Shown here piece after piece: positions 24,001-34,574 of a stretch of DNA of 64,000 bases; within the stretch, counting starts at the first letter, position 1; each line of letters starts with the position of its first letter. The notes under the pieces are model-generated. The model was not told the origin of the DNA. It was given only the letters and a program-made list of their open reading frames with translations, and did not search any database. The stretch is from Asterias amurensis (taxonomy: Eukaryota; Echinodermata; Asteroidea; Forcipulatida; Asteriidae): contig NC_092669.1 in the NCBI RefSeq assembly GCF_032118995.1, positions 2,851,501 to 2,915,500 on the forward strand. Reading direction: 5' to 3'. The translations under genes and the position numbers were made by a program.

Positions 24001-27000
24001 GTCGCCCACACCTTAGTGTGGCCTTTAGGCTTGTGTGTCTGGCGACTTGCATACAACAACATATTGAAAAAAGTTATTGGATCAGGAACCAAACATATAT
24101 ATTTTTATCTTATGCAGTTTTTTTCTTGTGTTTAGCACAGATTTTAATTACTATTTTGTTTCCGAAAAGTTTCGTTTTTGGTGTTTTTAAAGAATTTCAT
24201 AAATAACTTATTTATTCATTTGGTCTTTATTCATTTATTTTTGGACCCCCATCTGTGAAACATAAAAAGCAACAAAAAGAGAAGGGAGAAAAAAGTAAAT
24301 TTACCCAAAGTAAAGCAGAAATTTGTTAATGAACTGACCGAGTCTCTTTGGACTTGTTAATGCGTGTGTTTTGTTTTGTTGTGTCCTTTTGTTGCGTCAT
24401 TAGCCGTCCAGAAAAACTTTTTTTTTTGCATGTATACCCGTAGGTCCTTATGGTTGGTATGCAGGTTGCAACAGTTCATTCTCTTTCTCACAAGTTAAAG
24501 CAGCTGATAAACAAAGCCCAGAAAATTAATTATTATATATTGTTATGACATTCTTTTTATGAGCTCATAATGAGTTTCAATTTCAACATGAACTTTTTTC
24601 CTTGGTTAAGTTTTGTGACATGTTTTTAAAAAACTAAACTGAAAAAAGTGATACCAAGTAAACATTCGAAAAACCACAAGTGCCGCTTGTTGTGTTTTGA
24701 GTTTCATAGTTCAGCATTCAGCAATGGGGGCCTGGGTTTTTCATCCTGCAGCAGTTCTTAGTAATCTTTGAACAATCCACTTTTGTGGTTGTGCAGATTT
24801 GCTCCCAGTTTCCCCTATTGTTGGCAGGGGTTTCCCCAAGTGTGTAGGGAAATACCTGGTAGAGAATTGTGGTCGAACTCAATTGTGTTCAAAACTGATT
24901 GTGTTGACTTTGAGCACTTGCGGTTATCTATGATCCGGGTCATCACAAAGGGGGGCGCCCTGGGAATCGTGGAATCGGCAAGTTTTACCATGAACAAGTT
25001 TTGCTCTTTGAAAAACGCAAACACTGTGATTGGGGCAGTTCGTTGTAGCTCTTTTCATCATGTTCTTAAAATTGAGCTACATACACTTGAATGGCAACAT
25101 TATTTGCTTGTATTTTGCAAGTTTCAAGCAGAATGTACAGCACCCAGGGGAGCATGGAATCGGCAAGTTTTACCATGAACAAGTTTTGCTTTTAAAAGAC
25201 GCAAACATTGTGATTCCGGGCAGTTATTTGTAATTCTTTTCATCATGTTACGAGCCTCAAACACAAGGGCACACAATAATATGCTCTTTTCCAAGCAAAG
25301 CGTACAGTCAATCCAGCTATGTGCGTTCTGCACGTTAATCCGGAGGTCGTTGGTTCAAATCCTGCTTTATAGTAAAGTTTTCTTTGTTCAAGCCCAAAAA
25401 TACTGAACATTTTTTTCTCTTTCTTGTTTTAGATGTTTCCAGATCTTTGTGTTCGAAGAGAAATAATGGACTTGATGGCGCATTGTCCCCACACCGATTG
25501 TGTCGACATCATTGAACTGCGAAACATGGAGGTAAATATCATTTCTAGGTGTCCCCCCCCCCCCCCAAAGTTGTTTGTTTTTCCCGGTCGACCGATTACA
25601 TTTGCATCTTGACCAATTTTTTTAAAACTTTAATATTTTTATTTCACAATTTTCAGTTAAAGCCATTATACACTTTCGGTACAATAAAAATATTAAAAAA
25701 AGTTCACAGATTTACAAATTACTTACAGGGTTTATAGAAGGTAATGCTGAAAGACTTCTATTTAAATATTATTCCATTAAATGCTTTACTTTTTGAGAAA
25801 ACATTAAAACAATATCAATTCTCGACAGCGAGAATTACAAATTTATTTTGAACACTTTATGTTATAACAGGAGGAAACGTGCGGAAAAAAGGGTGGGTTT
25901 TCCCCGTTTTTTTTTCCCGACACCGATGACTGCTTGAGCCTAAATTTTCACATGTTTGTTATTTTATATAGAAGTTGTGATACACGAAGTGTGGGCCTTG
26001 GACAATACTGTTTACCGAAAGGGTCCAATGGCTTTAAACATCTCAAAACTTTTTGTTAATTTGGAACAGGAAGAAATATACAGCAATTTTCCAACCCACA
26101 GTACATGTATTTATGCATTCCGCACTTGTAAGTCTGGGTCCAATTTCATAGAGCTTCTTAAGCAGAAAATATTGCTAAACACCTTTGTGCTTAGCAGAAA
26201 TGAGCAGCATCCATTGGGCATGTGACATGATAATTAATGGGCTTGTAACCTTATTCTGGTAAGCAACCTTGTATTGTGCTTAGCTTCTTTTAGCAATTTG
26301 GCCCGTGTTAAAATGTCAGTACTACAGAAGTGGTATTCACTCTTCAGCTGGGGCCAATTTTGTAGAGCTGCTTAAGCAAAAAAAATTGCTTAAGCACGAA
26401 AATAGCTCGCTTATTTTACACATGTTACTGCCCAAAATTTCATGGCATATACCTTGCTTATGACTAGTATTTAGCTGTTGTTTACTTAGCATAACAATTG
26501 AGTGAAGTCTTGGCCGGTAATCTGATTTTACTAAGTAATGAATTTTTTGCTTTAGCAAAATTGTTTGCTTAAGCAGGTATAGCAGGTATCTCAACATCCG
26601 CAGTTGGTTAATTGGCATGCAGTTCGCAACAGCTAACTCTATTTTTCTCGTTTTCTTTTATTAAAACTTCAGGCTCATCAAGAAATGTGCCCGTTTGGGC
26701 TGCAGTCCTGCCCGAACCAATGCAGTGAGATGGTGCAACGTCGGTCCATGGGGGATCATATAAGAACGACCTGCCCAAAAAGAGAAATCAACTGTGATTC
26801 CTGTGATGCTTTGATCTCCTTTGATCACAAACAGGTAATTATTTTAAAGGGTTTTGAAATACCTTTTTGTAGATCAAGTTTTTTGCCATGACATGAATCG
26901 TTCTACTCACTGTGAATGAAGATGTATGAAATACAATTTACCTGTAGAAGTTTCAGCTTTAGTAGTTGTCAAGTTTTTGCGAGAAAAAAAAATCACAGAG

Positions 27001-29547
27001 CAATGTTTTCAGGAGAGCCGTGTAAACCCGTTGTCCTGCTCTTGAACTACTACCTGGGCAGAAAATAGAAAATCAGCTCTGAACTACTACGTACTTTAGA
27101 TTTTAGTGGATCTATTATTAACTTCAAAACAGCGGAGTGAGTTTGGTTTAAAAGATTAGGTTACTCTTTGTTGTTGAATCAAATCAGTCGCGCTCATCTA
27201 GGATTGCACCCTCGCTTATAAAACAAGAACAGAATCACATTAACTATAGAAACACCTCACTTAATAATAAAAAGGAAAATGGATTAATTTAAACTGACAC
27301 AAATGTTTCACGAGTGATGAGGTCTTAGAGCAGAAGGCAAAATGGTGCGCTCTTGTGATGAGACAGGGAGGCCTACCCAGCGCAGCTGTAGATGGTCTGC
27401 CTACAGGTACAATACGAGGCAGAGGCCGCCCTAAGCTGGGCTGCATAGACAACGTCACAAAGTGGAGTGGAAGAAGCGTCGAAGAACTGAGAAGAGCAGC
27501 GATTGAAAGCCACCAGGTGATGGCGGCAACTCCAGGAGTGCGCCCCCATTACAATCTGAGGACGAGGCGGCCATGGACGCAAGTCTATTCCGAATGATGA
27601 TGATGAAATGTTTAAATAAAACATGGATTTTTGTCACCCTTTATAGGTACATCTTGACACCTGTCCGAAGGTCACCATATCATGTGATTACTGCAAGGAG
27701 TCCATGCTTCGGGAGACGATGATGACGCACCTTAAGAACCTCTGCCCCAAGATGGTCATTCTGTGTCGGTTTCATGCAATAGGCTGCACTGAGAGGGTGA
27801 GTCACACTCTAAGAGACGAGAAATGTCAGACTTGTGTCTGAAACCTGACACTTTTAAAGTCTTAAGAAGTAGATTTTTATATTTAGAAAACCCCCCAGTA
27901 TGTTTTTGTTTTCATCTGGCAGACTTTAAAAGAATATCATTTTTGTTCTATACCCATGTACACACTGATACATGTGTACTAAGTGCTAAATGCTCAGTAC
28001 TTTCCTGAACAAAAACAAAAATTATGCAAGTTTGCCCTAAACAAAGGCTAAGGCCACTCTTGGTATGGGGCTACAAGAAGAACACTTATTTAAAGAGAAA
28101 AGAACCCTGGGGAGCTGAAGGTAGGAATTGATATTCAGTCTAGATTGTAGGATGGAAGGAAACATGCACCAGGGGGTCCCAAAGAGATGCAGTACATGTA
28201 ATAAAGCTGTTGGAATGGCTCCTTGTTCAACATCTCAGCAGATCAAGAGTGTATGGATGAGAAAATGCAAATTAATTTTTATTGAATGGACCATTTTCAT
28301 GCTGAAACTATCAATGACAGACTTGTTTCCTCCTTTCCATTGACACACAGTTGGAGCGGGAGCTAATGCCAGGTCACTTAAAGTCCTCGATGGAACAGCA
28401 CATGGAACTTATGGCATCACAACTAGAGCATATCCAGGTCGCTCCCAAACGTACATCATCAAGCCATCAAGAATACGAGGCGCCAGACTTGTCAATGTTT
28501 GAACATCACGAATATTCAGTCTACCCCCCGTACGCAACAAAATTTCAAACGCCGGACCCCTTTCCGACGACATCAACTTCTGGTTTTTCGACGTGCCAAA
28601 CGCCGATTTTCACGCCTCCTTTCGTATCACCATCGACAAAACCTGAAGAGGCTGAGGTAGAGACGCTGAGAGCAAAGATGCCAGAATCGGCGAAGCTTAA
28701 GCGGGCGGATTTCAAGTCGTCTGTGAGCGTCCCGCCATCTGGGGACAACAAGCCTGTCATGCGTCGGTTTGCGTCGGCCGATCATCGGGTCCCAACAGTG
28801 GCCTCCATGGATCCCAGGGGTGTTGACCATCGATACTCAACTGGCGATCGCAGCGTACAGCTCCGCCACTTTCCCTCGTTCGAGCAAGAGCAGGGCGTGT
28901 CGCCCGACGGTGACCTTGCGAGGAGCTTTCAGAGGATGGAGGCGGAACATCGCTCTCTGAGGGAAAAGATGAAAGTTCAAGAGCAGTGGGCGGCAATGCA
29001 GAAGCAAGAGATGATCTCAATGCACTTGAGCACACAACACAAGATAAAGGAGCTCTCGGAGTCGCTGTCGAAACTGGAAACGAGATTGTGCGGCGGAGAG
29101 TTCTTCTGGAGGTTGGAAGGGTACTCTGAGCTTCTGCGAGAGGCGTCGAAAGGAGAGACCAGCGTCTGTCACAGCCAGGGATTCTACACCAGTTTCTACG
29201 GTTATAAACTGTGTCTGCGCGTCAACTTCAACTCCCCAAGCAGCGGGCATAGTCAGCACATCTCGTTGTTTGTGCACTTCATGAAGGGAGAGTTTGACGA
29301 CATACTGGACTGGCCGTTCAGCGGTACAATCACTCTATCGATTCTCGACCAGAACGAAGACACATCGAAACGGAAGCCCATTTGTGAAACACTCGTCGCC
29401 AAACCCGAACTGGCAGCTTTCCTTCGGCCAAGAACGAATAGAAACCACAAAGGGTTTGGTTACATGGAGTTTGCCCCGCTGGAAATGTTAACCAGCGGCG
29501 CGTACATAAAGAATGATAGCGTGATAGTCAAGGTTAAAGTTCATTGA
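18027..29547 (+). CDS. TRAF6: TNF receptor-associated factor 6 (E3 ubiquitin ligase)
   Basis: TRAF6 builds K63-linked ubiquitin chains downstream of Toll/IL-1R-MyD88-IRAK complexes. Exons: 18027-18334 (ATG 18072), 22946-22991, 25433-25531, 26673-26834, 27647-27796, 28351-29547; GT-AG with consistent phases; 638 aa against 522 in human. The RING is [20 protein letters not shown] onward, with Cys59, Cys62, Cys74, His76, Cys79, Cys82, Cys94 and Asp97 as ligands, the TRAF6 C3HC3D pattern. TRAF-type zinc fingers fill about 112-262. A Ser/Thr/Pro-rich linker of about 160 residues (271-428) replaces the short human one. A coiled coil is at about 430-486 and the MATH domain at 490-638, with YKLCLR and KGFGY, which carry ligand-binding residues in human TRAF6. 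The human C-terminal tail is absent. The N-terminus is preceded in the exon by a short uORF. Identification is firm. Confidence 0.96.
18035..18052 (+). promoter_or_regulatory. uORF in TRAF6 leader
   Basis: In the same exon and upstream of the TRAF6 ATG (18072), ATG at 18035 opens MSATS and stops at TGA (18050-18052), out of frame with TRAF6. If the exon start at 18027 is right, this five-codon uORF is in the mRNA and could dampen translation. Confidence 0.4.
18378..19040 (-). mobile_element. tRNA-Leu-type SINE split by a TTAA element
   Basis: The SINE (family described at 31226-31566) runs on the minus strand: its tail and TAGCGCTTTA block are at 18378-18477 and its body and tRNA-like head (GGGATTGGAACCC in plus orientation) at 18828-19040. 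The 342-bp element 18482-18823 with TTAA at 18478-18481 and 18824-18827 interrupts it. TRAF6 intron 1. Confidence 0.7.
18482..18823. mobile_element. TTAA family B-related element
   Basis: Ends AGCTTTTGGACACTTTCGGTA and the mirrored CAAAGTTTCCAATGGCT, flanked by TTAA. Relatives: 25661-26033 and, reversed, about 63535-63826. The interior shares TTTTTGAGAAAACATTAAAAC and TTGAGCCTAAATTTTCACA with them. Distant relation to family B is suggested by CAATTGAG..AAATTTTCACAG. Confidence 0.75.
20069..20590. repeat. Tandem duplication, ~254-bp unit
   Basis: GTGATTGTAGGAGATCGCAC starts at 20069 and again near 20323. The two units stay alignable through CTTGGCTGATCTACAGGACA, TCTTGACTTTGG and GGTAGATCATGGTGGAA. 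In TRAF6 intron 1. Confidence 0.75.
20748..20896. mobile_element. Internally deleted TTAA family B element
   Basis: TTAA at 20744-20747 and 20897-20900 enclose only 149 bp: both termini (AGGCAGTGGACACTATTGG and inverse) are kept, but most of the interior is gone. TRAF6 intron 1. Confidence 0.75.
20928..20996. repeat. (CAAA)n microsatellite
   Basis: About 17 uninterrupted CAAA units. TRAF6 intron 1. Confidence 0.95.
21115..21530 (-). mobile_element. tRNA-derived SINE copy plus a tail fragment
   Basis: 21250-21530 is the reverse orientation of the SINE at 9239-9498: B-box complement GGGATTAGAACCCACGACCC and A-box complement CCAACTAGACTACCGAG. A separate tail fragment in plus orientation is at 21115-21180. 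TRAF6 intron 1. Confidence 0.7.
22085..22405. repeat. Tandem duplication, ~190-bp unit
   Basis: CACTTCTGGGCATGAT occurs at about 22093 and 22287, each followed by CTGAGTAGCCCAAAC and GGGGC(A/G)CAGCAATT. Diverged head-to-tail copies in TRAF6 intron 1. Confidence 0.7.
23150..23451. mobile_element. TTAA family B element, degraded left end
   Basis: Right end CCAAATTAGTGTCCAGTGCC with TTAA at 23452-23455. The left end is eroded. TRAF6 intron 2. Confidence 0.6.
23720..23895. repeat. Low-copy dispersed repeat (AAAGGGCAAGGGCACCAAGGCA)
   Basis: The block GTATGCTTCGTTTTTGAAAG..GGGCACCAAGGC..GAAGTATCAGGCCTG recurs at 41855-42045 and 60008-60165 and, reversed, at 38940-39118. Outer borders resemble CAGGCCTG in several copies. 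About 160-190 bp; type unknown. Confidence 0.6.
24940..25250. repeat. Tandem duplication, ~185-bp unit
   Basis: GGAATCGGCAAGTTTTACCA occurs at 24971 and 25156, with matching flanks ending TCTTTTCATCATGTT. TRAF6 intron 2. Confidence 0.75.
25661..26033. mobile_element. TTAA family B-related element
   Basis: TTAA at 25657-25660 and 26034-26037; ends AGCCATTATACACTTTCGG and mirrored CGAAAGGGTCCAATGGCT. Same subfamily as 18482-18823. TRAF6 intron 3. Confidence 0.75.
26145..26585. repeat. Two GGGCCAATTTCATAGAGCTGC-type elements
   Basis: Copies at about 26138-26300 and 26348-26585, with GCTTAAGCA repeats. The second is close to the element at 62205-62455 in inverse orientation. TRAF6 intron 3. Confidence 0.6.
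27304..27600 (+). mobile_element. LINE reverse-transcriptase C-terminal remnant
   Basis: The frame at 27355-27597 reads [20 protein letters not shown] and [13 protein letters not shown], the typical end of L2/Crack-like non-LTR retrotransposon ORF2 (RGRP..W.DN...W.G.S..E..R.A). Only the last ~80 codons remain, followed by a short GATGATGATGAAATG tail. In TRAF6 intron 4. Confidence 0.75.
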
Positions 29548-29655
29548 CCCCGGTCAGAGTTTAATGATCAATTTAATTTATGCAAGGGCCGCATACTTCA
29601 TTGACCCCGTGTCAGAGTTTAATGATCAATTTAATTTATGCAAGGGCCGCATACT
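29540..29655. repeat. 57-bp tandem duplication spanning the TRAF6 stop
   Basis: TTCATTGACCCCGGTCAGAG at 29540 repeats at 29597 (one change and one inserted base). The first copy includes the last TRAF6 codon and the TGA (29545-29547), the second lies wholly in the 3' UTR. Confidence 0.9.
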
Positions 29656-31017
29656 TCCCAGAAAGTTGAAATTGGTTCAGCTTCGATTGATGACATTGTT
29701 AATCTTTACTGACCTTAATTACTAATAATAATAATAATCAATAACAACAACCAATAACAACAACAAAAAGTGGTCACCAAGATTAGCTATAGAATGAAAA
29801 ATCATGAAAATTGTGAAAATAAAGCTCCCTGAATGTACAGATTTAGAGGATAGACTCTGTACATCATTTCAAATAGATATCTGAAGGTTGGTCCTTGTTA
29901 AAGATGCTATGTCAGATTTTTGGCCCCAAACATTAAAAAATAGATTTTTTTGAGTGAAGGGTATTTCAGAAAGAGTATCACCCGCTCTAATGAAAAAAAG
30001 TTCAACTTTTACTTTTAATGGTCAGGAACCATGTCAAAAATTTAAAACGTTTTTTATAACCTGATATATTGTCGGGATCCCGACAAAAACTAATTTTGAA
30101 CACTTTATTTCACTGCTACTAATAATTGGCGGACTTTTTCGAGCAATCGCTCAAATGGAAGCTTGTAACTGTCTCGACCCCAATCAAAATACCTATTGAA
30201 TTTTAAATCAAAATTTTTGGTAAAATCGGCCAAAAATCTGACATAGCATCTTTAAGGGGTGGACACACAGGCCTCGATTGGTTGAATTAGGGGGCAATCT
30301 AACCAATACAATGCATTCTCTTTGCGTCGTGATCGTTTTCGTTATCGCTGTAGTGGGACTCGGTCTTTGAGGTAAGTTTGCCTCTAATCTTAAGCTACAG
30401 GGATATCATTGAAAAATCCTGAAGTCGGGAAAAACAACAACCAACCACATACCTAAATAAATCAGGGCCCAATTTCATGGCTCTGCTTACCGTAAGCACA
30501 GAATCCTCGCTTACGGAAGCAGGGAATTCTGTGCCAACTGCAAGTGTATTTCACTGCTTAAGCGGCGAATTTTGGCTTCTGTGCGTGCGTACTCCACGTT
30601 ACTAGGCATTCTCCGCTTACAAGGCAAGCGCAGAATTGCACATAAGCGGGGAATCGTGATCGTAAGCGCAGAATTCGGCGGTAAGCAGAACCATGAAACT
30701 GGGCTCAGCTGTGTTTTTGGGTTAGTACCATTTTCTTGATAGAATCCTAGGGAGGACCCTGCTACATGTACATGAGACGAGAATTTGTTAATATTAAATT
30801 TACTATAACCCTGTTTAGAGGAAGCATATTTACTGGTTCACGGTATGTTGTATTTAAATTTAAACCCTAAAAAACTGAATGGTGAAGAGATAAATTATTT
30901 ATGTCTACATGTATATTATACCCTATAACCTCACAGCAGAACCAAGATTAATTTGATGATGTTGTCATGTGATAGATATTGTAGGAAATTGTCTCAAAAT
31001 AAAAAGTAAAAAAAAAA
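29656..31017. other. TRAF6 3' UTR and flank
   Basis: AATAAA at 29817-29822 is a candidate poly(A) signal about 270 bp after the stop; the real end is not shown. Beyond it, 29900-30250 contains an imperfect inverted pair (GCTATGTCAGATTTTTGGCC at 29908, mirrored near 30226-30250), likely another MITE. 30470-30705 is the GGGCCCAATTTCATGGCTCTG element. No exon seen. Confidence 0.5.
30470..30705. repeat. GGGCCCAATTTCATGGCTCTGCTT element
   Basis: Ends GGGCCCAATTTCATGGCTCTG and the mirrored GCAGAACCATGAAACTGGGCTC, with GTAAGCACAGAATC and CGTAAGCGCAGAATTC units inside. Same family as 16509-16767. Confidence 0.7.
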
Positions 31018-31019
31018 AA

Positions 31020-31735
31020 TAATAATAACAATAGTATCAAAGTCTTATATAGCGCACGTATCTACCAAACAAGGTACTCATCAGGCTGAGTATATACAAA
31101 CTTTCAGAAAGATAGGTTATTGAAGTGATGAATTCTGAGACCCAATTATTTAGCATACAGCAGCCACAGCCAGGAACACCGGGGCGAACCCATTCTCTTT
31201 TCGATAAGTGCACTGGGTTCTTTTAATAATAATAATAACAAGTTCTTATATAGCGCATTTCACAATAAACCATATCAATGCGCTTTACATTAGTCCCCTG
31301 GTCATTGGGCCAATAAACATCCCTTTAATCTTTCCCATTTAGGGAGTATACAGCCCCGAGCTGCCGTGGCGCTCCGAAAGCTTTTCATTCACAATATCAA
31401 ACTCTACCCTCGCAGGTACCCATTTATACCCCTGGGTGAAGAGAAGCAATTATAGTAAAGTATCTTGCTCAAGGACACAAGTGTCACGACCGGGATTCGA
31501 ACCCATACTCCGGTGAATTAGCACCAGAACTTGAATTCGATGCTCTTAACCACGCGGCCGCGACACTCTTTTACATGCGTTACGCAACACATGAGGCCAA
31601 CGGCTTTACGTCCCATCAGAAGGACGAAGCAATGGTTAAGTGTCTTGCTTAAGGACACAAGTGTCACGGCTGGGGATTCGAACCCATACTCTGCTGATCA
31701 GAAACACCAGAGTTTGCATTCTAAATGAAGCGTCG
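31020..31735 (-). mobile_element. Older SINE interrupted by a younger SINE
   Basis: 31020-31218 plus 31574-31735 together match the uninterrupted element at 55885-56215 (TATCAAAGTCTTATATAGCGC..GTGCACTGGGTTCTTTTACATGCG..CCATC(A/C)GAAGGACGAAGCAATGG). The tRNA-like head is at the right end on the minus strand (GGGATTCGAACCC in plus orientation near 31673). The younger element sits at 31226-31566. Confidence 0.75.
31226..31566 (-). mobile_element. Full-length tRNA-Leu/Ser-type SINE with 7-bp TSD
   Basis: On the minus strand it begins at 31566 with GTGTCGCGGCCGCGTGGTTA (class II tRNA-like A box), has the B box GGTTCGAATCCC, a body, then GCGCTATATAAGAACTTG and an (ATT)n tail ending at 31226. TCTTTTA at 31219-31225 and 31567-31573 is the target duplication. 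341 bp. Fragments of the family are common (18378-19040, 34995-35045). Confidence 0.85.
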
Positions 31736-31860
31736 TGCATTCGAAATAAAGCGGTTTTGCAAAACATAGTTGTAGTGTTGGTATTTGTAGCTAAACGACT
31801 TGGCGGTTTTCCTTGTAAAAGCTTATAGTCAGTCAAATCAAAGCTGCTGTAATTTTCAAA

Positions 31861-32345
31861 ACAAATTTATTGGAATTGTCATCGGTTGTACAAGCGCAGC
31901 ATGCTGTTTACATCAAAACTTGCAAAAGAATCTCACTGAAACACATGTGCACTAATTTAGCAAAATAAATAACTTTAATCAAGAAACAAATTTATTGGAA
32001 TTGCCATTGGTGTATACTGTTGGGAGTGGAAATGTAAGCAAATTACTTTTGAGCATGTGTTTAAAAAAAAAGAGGATTCAAACACATGCATTCGCAGCGT
32101 GCTGTTTTCACCAAAACTTGCAAGAGAATCTTTCTGAAAACATAAGAACTAATTTCCACAAAATGTTCACTCATAAATATTTTTAAAATAGAAACAAGTT
32201 TATTGGAATTGTCATTGGTTGTATACTGGTGTGGAAATGCAAGCAAAAAAACATAGAGTACTTGTTTAAAAAATGTGCTTCGAAAACATGCAATCGCAGA
32301 GAGCTATTTTCACCCAAATTTGCCCTTGGAAAAAAAATCTGCAAA
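31861..32345. repeat. Three diverged tandem units
   Basis: CAAATTTATTGGAATTG-type starts at 31862, 31987 and 32195; each unit goes on to CA(T)GCTGTTTACATCAAAACTTGCA-like sequence. Non-coding; origin unknown. Confidence 0.7.
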
Positions 32346-32362
32346 ATTGTGGTTCAAGGATT

Positions 32363-32765
32363 TGGGTACTTTTTCAAAATGTCCACAGATTTACATTAAA
32401 CTAACAGGGTTTGAAGATAATGATAGTAGAAAGCTTGCCTTCAAGTATTACTTACTGAGGTGCTGTAGTTTTTGAGAAATGAGTAAAACAAGTCACAAAA
32501 TAATTTTCGTCTCAGTGAGACGGAAATTATTTTAACATGTAAAAATGTATTAACCATTTATGATATTATAACATAACATACCATAATTGGTTAATAAATT
32601 TTAACATGCTAAAACAGACCCAAAAAAATTATGACATTGTTTTACTCATTTCTCAAAAACTACAGCACCTCAGTAAGTAATATTTTAAGGGAGATTTTTT
32701 ACCATCATTATCTTCAAACTGTGTAAGTTTGTGGATATTGTGTTTTGTACATAAAAGCCTTTAAA
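32363..32765. repeat. Long imperfect inverted repeat (MITE-like)
   Basis: GAGGTGCTGTAGTTTTTGAGAAATGAGTAAAAC near 32458 is mirrored by GTTTTACTCATTTCTCAAAAACTACAGCACCTC near 32640; the outer arms (ATTATC, TCCACA) also pair. The right arm recurs at 51350-51480 in SAMM50 intron 7. Confidence 0.75.
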
Positions 32766-33245
32766 AGCTACACACCACATGTAGGTCAGCCCTTAAAATC
32801 AGTTAAACTGTCCTTCTATTTTGTAAAAAAGTACCAAATATAATGGCTGTAAAAAGTGATGTCGGAAACATATGTATGATAAAAAAGAAAATTGTCTAAA
32901 TTGGTAAAGCAATTGATGAAACATCTGTGCTCTGCTTAGTGGGTATGCTTCGCTTCAATGATGTTTTCTGGATATACACATGTAGGTATCAAAGAATTTA
33001 TATAGGCCCTATTCTGCATTATAAATATCAAAAGGGGATTTCCCCAAAACAGTCCCAGATGATTTCCCATGCATTGGAACGAGAAGCATTTGAATGGGTT
33101 CAGAGGGCAGACTGAAGGTCATGAGTTAGTGATTGCAGAATAAAAAAAATAAAAAAATAAATTAAAAGTATGCTACAGTGGAATTTAGTGTTGTTCAATG
33201 GAAATAATATTAACAGGTATTTATAATGCGCCAAATCAATCTTAA

Positions 33246-33616
33246 AGGCAGTGGACACTATTGGTAATTACTCAAAATAATTATTAGCATAAAACCTTAC
33301 TTGGTAATGGGGAGAGGTTGGTAGTATAAAACATTGTGAGAAACGGCTCCCTCTGAAGTGGAATACTTTTTGAGAAAGAAGTAATTTTCGGCGAATTTGA
33401 TTTCCAGACCTCAAGTTTAGAATTTGAGGTCCCGAAACCAAGCATCTGAAAGCACACAACTTCGTTTGACAAGGGTGTTTTTTCTTTCATTATTATCTCG
33501 CAACTCCGACGACCAATCGAGCTCAAATTTTCACAGGTTTGTTATTTTATGCATATGTTAAGATACAGCAAGTGAGAAGACTGGTCTTTGACAATTACCA
33601 ATAGTGTCCAGTGGCT
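33246..33616. mobile_element. TTAA family B element
   Basis: TTAA at 33242-33245 and 33617-33620; ends AGGCAGTGGACACTATTGG and inverse. Intergenic. Confidence 0.8.
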
Positions 33617-34189
33617 TTAATAGAAAGCACACAGTTTTAAGGGTAGCACTCCCTGTCTGTGTGTGTAATAATTATATTATTGGTGGACATGTAATGAATA
33701 GAGCGATCTTTAGTGCTTTACAAGAAAAACAGCACAATAAGCGAATAAAAATCTGAAAAGCTGCGATATACATGTACATGAACATGTAGGCGATGTGACG
33801 TATCTTTACATTCAAACTGCCCTCTGTTGACAAAACACTGTATACGCCATGTTTTGTCGGGCAAAAAGACGCGTAGTCATGGTAAGATTGCGTGTACTTT
33901 CTACCTGGCTGCCAAAACACAAATTATGTTATGGTTTTCGAGTGATTTCAGAGGTCACATCGTCTATAGCCTGAAAGCCTAATAAACCCTACACCATAAG
34001 AACAAGTATTGTGTTCAATTCAATGTTCCTAATTTTTGTCCAAAGCACCAAATATCATCCCTAAAAAGGAGAATCTCCTAGTTCTTGTTACTTTATTTAA
34101 ATTTTCTCAGGTATATATTTAAAAAACTGGAATGGATGCAATCTTCGTCCTAAAAGAGCATCAATGTGCCATCCTTTTAGGAGATTTAA

Positions 34190-34574
34190 AAGCGCTGGAC
34201 AATGGTAATTACTAAAAATAATTATTAGCATATAAAACCTCGCTTGGTAACGAGTAATGGGGAGCTGTTGATAGTATAAAACATGGTGAGAAACGGCTCC
34301 CACTGAAGTAACATAGTTTTTCTAGAAAGAAGTAATTTTCCACTAAAATATTTGAACTTGATTTTGAGACCTTGGAACTAGATTTTGAGGTCTCGAAATC
34401 AAGCATCTGAAAGCACACAACTCCGTGTGACAAGGTTGTTTTTTTCTTTCATTATTATCTTGCAACTTGACCAATTGAGCTCAAATTTTCACAGATTTGA
34501 TATTTTGGGCAGATGTTGAGATACACCAAGTGAGAAGACTGATCTTTGACAATTACCAATAGTGTCCAGTGTCT
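34190..34574. mobile_element. TTAA family B element
   Basis: TTAA at 34186-34189 and 34575-34578. Left end AGCGCTGGACAATGG is diverged, right end CCAATAGTGTCCAGTGTC is typical. Intergenic, 570 bp from the previous copy. Confidence 0.75.

Noticed and set aside
27455-27637. Minus-strand frames over the LINE remnant
   Set aside because: They are shadows of the plus-strand reverse-transcriptase end.
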